From contig CAYGPI010000006.1 of the NCBI GenBank assembly GCA_964351745.1, positions 1 to 57,620 of the forward strand: 57,620 nucleotides of DNA. The letters run 5' to 3'. Positions 33,841 through 45,800 of the stretch are shown here, in pieces; the first letter of the stretch is position 1; each line of letters starts with the position of its first letter. The stretch is from CAYNJF01 sp964351745 (GTDB lineage: Bacteria; Pseudomonadota; Gammaproteobacteria; Berkiellales; Berkiellaceae). Under the pieces are notes generated by a model, which did no database searches, was not told where the DNA came from, and worked only from the letters and a program-made list of their open reading frames with translations. A program made the translations under genes and the position numbers.

Positions 33841-36800
33841 ATGCAACCAGGACCGCTACCAGCTGCTTTAACTAGTTATATTGAAGCCTTTGATATAAAA
33901 AAAGATATCACCGTTGATTTGTCGCTAGAGCAAATTACTCCACAAAATCTTGAAGCCTTTATCTCTGCCATTCTGATTAAATATACAAGCTTACATGATG
34001 ATCAAGTGCTGGCTAATCTAACAAAATTAGAATTTCAACATTTAGATAGATTTGAAAACGATGAGCAAGCACTTGTCGAGGATAATTACCAAGTTGCTTT
34101 AGAAGTAACACTCTTAGAAAATTGCTATCACAAATTTTCTGAACAAAGAAACAGGGAGATGCCCGCAGCTTATGAGGCTAGAAATTTAAAAAATTATTTA
34201 GCACAGTGCGATAAAATTTATGAAACCCGTGACACGCTACCTCCAAAAAGAGCACTTGCTGTCGAGAAAGCTTGTCAAAAATTTATAGATAACCAAATTC
34301 AAGGTTTTGATCGTGGCTCAGTCACGGTCGCAGCAGTGCATGTTTCAGATCCATCTCAGGGCACTAGTAAACTTTACCATGAATCAAAACAAGCCTACAT
34401 TCTAGCCAAAGCAAAACAAGATTTTGAAGCGAAAGACATTGGCAAGCCATATGCTCAACGTGGCGGCCCAACACTTGCAAACAATCAAAGCTATCTTTCC
34501 TACATGATATTTTATGGCGTTAAGAAAAAGCATGGGTTTGGGCGTGGATTAGAGTTAAGGCAACAAAATTTAGAGTTAGATATTCAAAAAGAATATGATG
34601 CATGGTTATGGCCGCAGTTGTTAGATGAGGGTATAAAAGCTCTATCTCATGATTATGGTGTTGATAGTGAACAGTTTGATTTGAGCAATGAGTCTTCGAG
34701 AAAAGAGTATTTTTTAAATGTTTACGGGGCTTACTATGCCAAGGAACTAAAAGATAAAAAACTTGGCACGTTAGATTTAATGCCTAAGGACATTGCTAGC
34801 ACGATTTACCATAAAGACGTTTTTGCCGCTTCATTAAGCTTTTTGGCGATGGGGGCGTTTCAAAATTCTTTGGGGGAGCTAAATATCAGCGTTCCTTTTC
34901 CTGAGGGTCGTCCTGAGCCCATGTTATTTGATATGGACGATTACTTTGATCCTCTGATTGAGCATGTCAATGAAGGTTTACCTCTCCCTTTTACAAAAAT
35001 AGAAATGAATCATGTCTATTCTTCAGAAAATTTACTTGATAAAACTTTTGCTCTTGCAAAAGGCATTGCAGATCATCCAGCTGATTACTTCAAATTAGCG
35101 AGCGTCATTGTTGGTGCCGCTCCTTATGGTAACTTAGATCCTGAGGGGTATGAGTTATTTGTTGATAACATGCTTGAGCTAGCGACGAGACAAGAAAATG
35201 CATTAGCCTGCAATTTAACGCCGGATGTCATCGATACAAAATTAAGGAATCGTTACTATGAGCTCAATAACCAGAAGGAAGTAGGCGTTCTCCTTCAAAG
35301 AGATGTTCAAGAGCTTGCTCAATATGAGACCTTAGTTCAGAAAATGGATCAATTAAGCTTGGCAATTGCAAAAAACCGAAGAGCTATTAATTATAAAATT
35401 CTACTTCATGGGGAATCTTCATTAGGAGAAATGTCAGGATTAAAAGTTGCTTCAGGTAGTGTGAGAGAAGCACAAAATCCTATGGAAGTTCGCGCATGTA
35501 AGCGAGTTTTATCTTTAGCAGATGCTTTAAGAGGCGCTGCTGTTGAGCAAGAAATGGAGCAAGAACAAGAGCAAGAAAAGGAACAAGAAAAAGAACAAGA
35601 GCAAGAGCAGGAGCAGGAACAAGAGCAAGACATGAACCAAGCGCATGGTGCGCAAGAAGATAACATTACGAATGCAGAGGATTTCATTGCTTTTGTGCAA
35701 ATGGAAGTCAGTGGTTACCATCATAAAAATGAAGAGCTTAAAGCTTTATGGCATACGCTTGTTGGCAATGCGTTTGATGATCAAAATGAATTAGTGCCTC
35801 ATAGCCATACGCAATCTCTATCTAAAGAAATTATCAGACAAGTGATGAAAGATCCGGAATCTTTTCAATATGGATTGGTCGATGAGAATTTACCAAAAGG
35901 ATTTAAGTATGGTCAATTAAATACGCAAGATGGACCCAAAAAGGGATATTACTTTGATCTAGAGGTTGAATTTGATCCCTCGCCATTAACCATACAAGAT
36001 AGAGCCGCCATACCCAAAAGGCCTCGAATCGATGCGCGATCCTCTCACTTTTTACTCAAAGAGAGGCCTGAGCTAGGCATCATTGAGCGAGGTCTCGCGA
36101 ATAAATATTTTGAGCCTTTAACACGTGAAGAAATCAATCAATATAATGCTGGCCACTTATCTGAACGCCAAGATCTTATGGTTACCGCTAAAATCCTTTT
36201 CACAACCTCGGAAAAGAAAAGTGGGTTACAGTTTTATCAATGGGTTAAAAGTGATCTTGTGGCAAGTATGCTTGATCATATTTCTCCTCAAGATTTAGCA
36301 GAAGTCGGTGTATCCCTTGGTGGTGATGCCTTCTTTGATCTAACGGATAGACTAAAAGCCATTAAGAAAAGAGCCAAAGAGGTTGGAGATAACACATTAT
36401 TTGATAACTTTTTGAACTATGCTGTCTTACAGAGAGACAACGAAGGTTGGGGCTCTAAAAAAAGATTTGGCGATCATATGATGCGTCATGAGCAGTTTAT
36501 GGCTCTTGATAAAATGAAAGATTTAAGTGATGGTGAATTCAAGTTCTTCATGTCCTTTTGTCATGTCCATGCTAAGCATCATGCTCAATGCGAGCTAGGC
36601 GAGCTTGTTCAAAGCTTTCAATATTTTATGGATCAATGGAATGATCTCACTCAAAGCGCACCTTTGCCGGTTGATAATCTAGAAACGATAGTCTCTGGTT
36701 GCACGGATCTCAAGGTTGGGCTTGACAGATATCTATCGATTATTAAAAATGCCCACGCAAACGGCCTAGTTGGTGAGCAACTAGCGGTCATGAACACATT

Positions 36801-39800
36801 AGATTTAGACTACCATACCGCCTATAGCGCTTCAAAACATCATGGATATAAAATCATTCTACCTGAAATGGGGTTGGATAAAGAAGGGCTTAAACACAAT
36901 GGCATGACTTCTTTTGTCCAATTGCATGACAGGAAAACCTCATCTTTTAAAAATCATTGGCAATTTGGTTCTTCTTTAGATATCTGTCAACAAAATTTTT
37001 ATCGTGAATATGGTCTTAGCCATCAAGCCATTGATTTGAATCAATTTAAATTGGCGGCACAAAAAATTGAAGCCATTAAAAATCCACCCATTAAAGAGCC
37101 AGAAAGAGTCAAAGCTTTTTTATATAATTTTACAGGCTTTTGTCTGTTCCATGAAAAAGGGGCCTCGGATTTTGCCGCGTTAGACAAACTAGATGATCTA
37201 GCTCTAGCCGTAGATGGCATTGATATGTCACAACCTGATGTGAAGGCCAAATATACAGAATTTTTTGAAAATGTAAGTGAGTGCCAAGCTTTATATTATC
37301 AAGGTCATCAACAGGGGCATGCGCCCACGCTAGAGTCCATGACATCATTTGTCACAACCTTACGTGCCTTGCATGAACATGGTCACATCAGAGAAATTAA
37401 TCCTAATGAGGTTGGCAGTTTTAATCCATCGTTATTCTTTAAACAATCTTCTAATCTATTTGTGCCTATTCATCAATGGTCAGCACGAGAGGATTCAAAA
37501 TGCTCACAAGCGCAGTTAGCCCACATTCTTCTAACGCTACAAAGCAAAAGTCAAGCTGAAGATGCGCCTAAAGATATTCTTTTTTCAAAATTACAAGGTG
37601 GCTTTCTTCAAGCGATATTAATGGCGAAAGCGCCGATTGGGGACTTTACAGGGGAAGGAGATAACCAGCAATCTTTATCTTATTGGCTTGAGCACATCAA
37701 ACAAACACACTGCCAAGCAGACAGTGTTGGTTATGATGCGTTATCTGATGTTTTTAAAGTGTTACAAAACTATACCTTTGGAACCCTTGATCCTTCCCCA
37801 ACGATGGCTCAGATGAAAGGGATGATAGATTTAAGTGTGAGTCAACCCCAACCTAATATTCAATCCGTTGCCATGTGGATTGCCAGACAACCTGGATTTA
37901 CAGGCATTGAATTCTCTTTAGATAACCTCGAAGACAAAGTTGTAGAGTCGCAAGACTTCCAGTCCTCTTTTATTCAAAGTCAAGATCGATTGTTAGGAGT
38001 TGTGACCAGAGCGTTTCCTGATGTTGTCATTGACAACGAGGCTTATCAAACCTTTGAAGAGTTTTGCGAGCATTTAGATAGTTTAGACATCGATACAAAT
38101 AGTGATGTTTTCACTTTGCAAGTTTTACCAACGTTCAATAAGTTCCTATTCGATACAAATAAGGGCGCTTATCAATATCACGAAGCACAGCATCTTAAAA
38201 AATTCAAGCGCCAAGAGAAGGATGCTTTAAAGGCTTGGGTTTTAAATCACTATGCCCCACCGACAATCCAAGCAACAGATTTTAAAACATTAAGCACCGT
38301 CACAGGGCTTCATCTTGCTCATCAAGGTCAAGTAGCGACGTTATACGAACACATTCATCTTATCAAGCAAGCAACCAAGCGCAGTTTTTATAAAATTTCT
38401 GAATCATTGCAAAGCTTAAATCAAGATAAAATTCCTTTGCAATCTTTAACTCAATGTCTTGTTTCTCTCTCTGATGTTTATGCAGAAACAGAGCTTTACC
38501 CAATATCGCTTTTAGAGCAAATTATCAACTTTGAACACCTCAGTGATATTCAAGATTGGGATACCGTCAATCAGCTTATCAAGGGCAGTGTGTTAACCCA
38601 TCCTCTTATCGATCAAGCCCAAAGCATGGCGCTTATTTTAACACTTGCTCAACATGATAATTGTCAACAACAATCTGTGCATGCTCTTATTCAGTTATCT
38701 GAAAAGTCGCCTAAGGGCTACAGCGCTTTTGTTCAAACGTTACAAACATCTTTAGAAACGAAACCTGATATTCAAGTGATGGCCCTTGTTCAAGCCATGC
38801 ATGTTTTATTAGATAGTGGTATTGAAGAATCTGAACTTAATCAGCTATTAGAAGGTTTAGAGCACCTTACTGTTATTCAGGAAATGGCTACTGTTGATCA
38901 CGCTGAAAAACTTGCCTTAATCATGGCTATCACCAATCAAAGTAATCGAGAAAAGCCATCTCCAACCAGTGATCAGTTGGTCGCTCTTGTCGGACAGTTA
39001 AAGCAGCTTAGTCTTGAGGATTTAACCAAACTGAAAGAAGCTGATCTAGATGCCAATTTCCCAAATGTGACAGCCTTAACAACAGGTGTTATCAAAATGC
39101 TTGATGTTAATGATTTTGGTGTGGCTGATTTTTTATCATCCTTAGAGAAAGATTTCTTTGAGTTTAAAACATCACCAAAGATGCTTGCACGCTTATTTGA
39201 TGATGAACGTGTGATGCCTGTTGTCAACGGCTCGAGCTCGCTTAATTTTTCTAAACCAATCGGTCACTCTAGATCGGCACAAGAAAAAATCTTAAGTGAA
39301 TATGCTTATATACATGCCATTGGCTTCAATATGCCAATTTATCAGAATAAAGCGCTCAAGGATTTATCAAAAAAAGACATCAAAGCATTCAAAGACGAAT
39401 TGATTGTGAAAATTCGAGATGAGTCACTGTCAGACGAGCAAAGGCATTTGGCGACTTTGCAATTTATTGCCGTATCCAGAGAAATTTATTTTAGAGCGAC
39501 CATGCCTGATGGGCGATTCCCTTATTCAACACAGGTGATGAGTTTGTTAACGGCGCTTGATAATGGCCAAATGAACATTAATGAGATTGCGACGGGGCAA
39601 GGTAAGTCGTTGACAGCTGCGCTCTATGCCAGTGTGATGCACGCTCAGGGGCGACCTGCTGTTGTTTGTACCTCAAATCTAACCTTAGCCAGTGAAGGAT
39701 TGGAGGAAAATCATGCTTACTATGAGTACATGGGTATTCAAAGCTCCCTGATCAAAGCGTCTTCAAGTGGTCAGGATTTTGTGCAAGATGGCGTGAATTA

Positions 39801-42800
39801 TACTGATGTTTCAAATATGGCCTTATTCTTGGCGAAAACAGATATTCAAGGCAGCTTGGATATTGATAAGCCAGGATTGATCCTTGATGAAGTTGACTTT
39901 ACAGTGCTTGATGAAGTAACTGATTTCAGGTATGCAGTGAATCTTGGCGATGAAGGGTTGTCCTCTGATATTAATCTGGATGAGTGGTTATATTATCAAT
40001 TGAATGACTTCGTTGATTCAGATACGTTTAAAAATGATAAAATTGATAGAGCATCAGATGTTGTGAATGCCATTAAATTTTTGAGCGAAAGGTTAAATGA
40101 AGATAAGTTAAGTCAGCGCCTAAAAGAGCCTTTTTTGTCGCATATCGAGAAAAAATTACTATCGATGCAAGCGCCTCAGAGTGAGGCCCGAAAACAGCTG
40201 GATACTTGGATAGACTCAGCTCACAATGCTCAAGTTATTTTTAAAGAAGGGCAAGGCACAGCTTGGACTTTAGATAAATTCACTCATAAAGATGGCCAAG
40301 AATATTCCGCTGCGAGAATCATTTCACATCATCGTGTGGCGAAAGGCTCTAAGTGGTCGAAAGGGGTTCATCAGTTTATTCATGCTCGAATCAATCAAGA
40401 GATGGTAGAGAAGCTTGATATACCGCCATGTCGCATTGATTCAGAGAAAGCTCACGTAGCAGCTTTATCGAGTAAAAACTTCGTCGATTATTTCTCAAAG
40501 AGAGGCGGCTGTGTTTGGGGCATGACAGGAACGGTAGGCTCCGCGCAAGAGCGAGCAGAGCTACAAAGAAAATATGGCTTTAAGCTTAATCAAATTGAGT
40601 CGCACCAAGAGCGTACAGCGACATCGAATCCATCGATCTTTGCTAATAACGCCAGCGGTCACATTAAAGCTGTCTATGGTCAAATTAAAAAATATGCCAT
40701 TGATCGAAACCAAATGCCGACCATCATCGTTGAAGAAGATGCTCTGATGGCAGCACAATTTAAAGATGGTTTTTTAAGTCGACTACAGTCGTCTGCAAGA
40801 AGCCTTCGAGGCGCTCCGCCAAGACTGCAATATTATAACGGCATCGAGCATGAGCAATATGAATATAATGCACAAACTCGTCAATATGAGTTGCAAGTCT
40901 TGCCTCATTTTAATTCCAGTGAAGAAAAAGAGGATTACATCAAGCAGTATGCTGGGTTACAAAATACGATCACCATCACAACGCCTATGATGGGACGCGG
41001 GACTGACTTTAAGCCGACGCTTAACACGCCTGATGAGCATGGGCAATTACCCAAGCATCCAGATGGCTTGTTTGTGATCGGTGCGTATGTTGAGGCCAGT
41101 GAGCGAGAGGAGCGCCAAATCGTTGGGCGCATGGGCCGTCAAGGACACCATGGGTTATATATGAATGTTATCAATAAAGGTCGCTTTATTGATAAATTGG
41201 AGTCTGAGGGGATCCGCGTACCATTCAATGTCAAACATTTTAATGCTCAAAAGCTTTCGACTCGAGTAAGTACTTATCAGCATGCAAAAAACACGAATTT
41301 AGCTCAAGAGCGTCAGCTAAAGCAAACGTATGGTGATATCCGATCCCATTTCTATGAGCAGTTTATTGGTATGCTCAATTTATCTAAGGAAGATAAACGA
41401 TTTGAGGAGGTTCAGGAAATATTAAGGGAAGTGCCAGGCTTTGATGCGGAAAGTTTGCCAAAGACTTTTCAAATGATGATGTTAAAAGGCTGGAATAAAT
41501 ATTTGACTGAGATAGATAAAGAGTACTTAAGGTTAAAAGATATCCATGGTGGTGACTTTGAAGCAGTCTTTGAAGCACTTGGACCTTTTTGTAAGGCAAA
41601 ATGGAATGATGAGTTCATGGGCCAGCTTAGAGAGAATCTGGGATTTAATGAGCCAAGTGCCAAAGATCTCTCTGATATTTTGTTTAGTGACTTTAGAGAG
41701 TTCGGCGATCATGAATTGATGACTTATGCCACTTTAAAAGTAAAGCAGCAAAAATATAATGAATTTCGAGAGATCAGAAAATTAGAGAGTCAAGAGCAGA
41801 AAAATTTTAAAGCAGAAGTCGGTAAGGTTGTGAGCCAAATAGCAGATAAAGAAAGTGATCCAGAGCGCAAGCAGATGATTTTAGCCATGGCAGGCTCTCC
41901 TGTTTTGATGAACCACTTGGTAGAAACCATGTTTCCAAAGCATCACACCGTTGAAAGTGGGAAACGATATCCTGATTTAACGAATGAAGAAGTTTTAGCT
42001 TATATTCAAGATAATCTGGATATCATTGATCCACAACTATTTGCAAAAGAATTCTATGAAACCAATCATACGGCGGTGATGGAAGGTATCTTAGAAAGAA
42101 GCCGCAAGGCCGTCGTCGTCGATCCACAACAAACGGTTCGTAGTCATCTTGCGCAAACTTTCATCAATTATCCCAAACATTTTTGGTTAAAACAGCCTGA
42201 GATGTTGAGTCGCCATGAGAATCCTCAAGATCCAATCGCGCACATACAGGCGCTTGATACCCTCAATGCCGTGATGCTGCTCCAGGAGACTTTGAGTCAT
42301 GAGAAAAGGTTTAAAGTTGACAATATTTCCCCTTTTGAGTGGTTAAATATTGATCCAATCCCTCAAGATAAAAGGCAGGCTAGTCAATTGTTGCTAGAGA
42401 CCATTTCTCAAGATCCAAAAACAGCTAATGCAATGTTGCAAAAAGCTTATTTAGAGAAGAATATTCATATGCAGATGATATGCTATGAGGCGGGCTTTGA
42501 CTCTAGGGCTTACGCAAAACTTTTTGAAACGTATGAAAAATCGATGGGGCAGCTGCATCAACAATTAACACAAATTCAATTTAAAGAGCCTCAGCTGGGT
42601 CAGCAATGGCATCAGCAATTTGAAAGCGATATTACCACGGCTCATCAAGTGGTTATAAAAAGGTTGTCCTCTGATAATAGATCTTCAAATCCTGAAAGAG
42701 CTTTATTCTATCAAAACCAAAATCCACAAGTGGCGTTTGAATCTTATAGTCAATTACAGCTTGTGCAGGATATGACAGCAGATATACAACACTATCTGCA

Positions 42801-45800
42801 AGATAAATCAAAAATGCTTAAGCGCACAACGCCTGCAAAAAATTTGTTGAAAAAGATTCAAGGCTCAACCACACATAAGGAAATGTTGGAGCATTTACTT
42901 GAAGCTAGAAAAAGCGCCATGGATGTTGATATTAGTAAAACGTCATTCTTTAGAACTCGTAATAAAAAGGGAAGCCGTTTTCAAGAGGTGATTAATCGCT
43001 CGATGACCCGTGTGGTCATGAGCGCCAAATCTGAAGAAGAGATGTTGCTGTGTGCTGATTACTTACGTAGAGAGATGTCTTATCAATTTGAATATTGGGA
43101 GAAGACAACCACGATTAAAAAGTCTTCGATAGCAAATATTCAAAGAATTTTAGGTTATGAAGATCTTCAGAATCCAAAAGTACTTTCTTTGCAGGAGTTA
43201 GATCATTTGGTGGATGAGCTGACAGATCTCCAAATAAGACTTCATAAAAATGTTGACTTGGATGCTATTCAAAGCACCAAAATTGCTGTCAATTTGATTG
43301 ATAAGAACCTTGAGGTTTTGATTGGTCTTCGAGATAAAATGAAAGCGCGTGGGCTTGACTTAAGTTCTCAGGCTCAAGTTATTACGCATGAGACTGATCA
43401 ACCTCATATCAACTTAGCTGATCAATTGGTGACAAAAATATCAGAGCATCAATGGCCAGATCAGTCTATTGCCCAGTGGAATTTGTTATTGGAAAATCAG
43501 CATACGGCCTTTGTGCTTGAGCAATATCGGGAGCAGCAAAGTAAAGGATTACCTTTCGATGAACATCTTTATGGTATTGCGCCAACCATACAAAATATTC
43601 TAGGTCCAGTGGATCAAGTTCAATCTAATGCTCTAGGAGAATTAGTACGACACTGTCACCATCCAAAGCTTTGGGACCAGTATTTGAATCTTGCGACAGG
43701 ACATTTAGAGCAACCCAAAAATCTAGAATCCATTTTGGGAGAAGCGCGAGTCCCAAACCATTGTATGGATTATTTGCATATTCAGCTTCAGCTAAGGCAC
43801 GGAGATACCTTACTCATCGATCCTGACCGATCTCAAGATCGCATGCGTCTTTTTGCGCAAGGTCCCTTGGCATTACCTGACAAATTACTAGGGCAAGGTG
43901 CCCATGACTTTATTCAAAGCGCAGTATCGCAGTACCATGCCAAAACCTCTGAAAATTGGGGGCCGCCTTTGAGTTTAGAAGGTGTTAAGGCTGTTTATCA
44001 AAGATTTGATGAGCTTGACAAGGATTTGATACAAGATCCGAAATGGTTGAATTTTTGGCAGCGTCATGCGTCATCACTCATTGAGAAGAGAAAGAGCACC
44101 TTATCTCAGGGTGAGCTTTTAAATTTTAATGAAGAAACGTTTGTTGAGAGTTTGCAACAAGAAATGCTAGCCGCACATCGTTTAAAAGTGATTACTAGCA
44201 CATCATTTTCACATCGTTTAGATCATGAAACTGATGCTCAGTATCGGTTACGTGAAGCTCGAGCGAAAAACTTAATCCATGAGTTCAGTAAGCATAGGAT
44301 GTCAGGAGATGCCCAAGCTTGTCATCAGGCAATGGTTTTAAAATATGAAACAGATTTAACCACGGTTGCGTTAGAGACAATGACCGACATTGATTTAAGC
44401 TTGCAAACAACGAAACCATTAGCACAAGTTTTAGGTAAACTAGATGAAACATTGAAACGCCTTGAAGCTAAAAACAGTGTCGAATTTTTGGGTGATAAGG
44501 CCATCCCAATTCTTGCACCATTAAAAGAGAAGCAAGCTAATTTGAAAGCCTTGATGTTATCGCTAGATCATGAGCTAGATAGCATTGCCATGCAATTTAT
44601 TCCTCAAGAGCAAGACGTGGATAATCAACGAGTGATAAGTCTGTTGACTGAGACAGCAAAGAACATTATTGAGTCGCCAGCCTATAAAGCTTTAGGGCCG
44701 CAGGGTGAAGCGATGTTGAAATCTCATTTATGCAATCGAGAATCCATTCAGCGTGTTTATAGTAAAGCTTTATCTTTAAGAACAGAGCATTTTGCAAAAC
44801 AACTACCTCATGGTATTGATGATTTGGTTCATTCTAAAACACATGGTGTTGCATGGGTCACGTATCCTCGAGCTAGGCGAGAGTTGATTACAAACCTTGC
44901 TCAAATTGTTTTAAATGATCGTCAAAAATATGAAGCACCTAATCTTTTACAACGTGGCTTAGGGCAATCGATGAGTAAAAAGCAATTAGCTGATTATTCA
45001 AAACTACAAGCTGCCTATTTAGCGAGTATTGAAGAAGATCTTTCGATGGCGACCAAAGCCGAAGGGATCATCTTACTAAAACGCTTGGAAACTGATCCTA
45101 TGATGTTAGCTGCTCCAGGGTTATCTCGTAAAGAGAAGCAAATGTGGGATACCAAAATTGAGTCGGCCATGGAAGCATGGACACACAGCAACGATCAGAA
45201 ATTGGATGTTGGTGAGCCAGAGTTGCCTGAGCTATTTGGGGAAAATTCTCATACAGGTGTGAATGTGAGTATAGGATTGCTTAAAGAGCTTGAGAAGGTA
45301 CTTCACATCGCTGATGAATCGTTAGAGTACGAGCAAGCTCATGAAGCGTTAGATGAGAAAATTATTCATGTGGAAAAAGAAATTTATCATGCTTCACGAG
45401 AGAAAACAGTCTTTGATTTAACGCAGATGATGAAGGATGAAACTTGCTTTGAAAAAGTTAAAGAAGCTCTATTGACGGTTTCTGATTTGGATGAGCGTAT
45501 GAATAAGATTGAATCCATTTTTCATAGTGTCGTAGCTCAACATGGCGGTAAAATAGAGGATAATCCATTGATGGCCAAAGCTTTAAGTTATTTACAAGAG
45601 CTGTGTGTTGACACCCTATGCTTAGAGGCCATTGCGATGGCCAATGATTATGCGAAAATTGATGATAGTGACATTTTGCCAGAGCATTTATCAGAAGAAG
45701 CTAAAAATGAGATCTATATGGAGATCCTAGAGCCAGGGATGCAAAAAGAAATGCTCCGCTCTGGTTTAGTGCCTGAAAATGAACAAAAGATGAATGATAG

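Noticed and set aside
35406..35724. Minus-strand frames with long Cys-Ser and Leu-rich repeats
   Set aside because: They are the antisense reading of the Glu/Gln tract (residues 569-597) of the 4,013-residue gene, not genes.
36345..36490. Possible coding of a separate SecA or split giant gene
   Set aside because: No stop or internal ribosome site breaks the frame between 33841 and 45882; codon use looks continuous.
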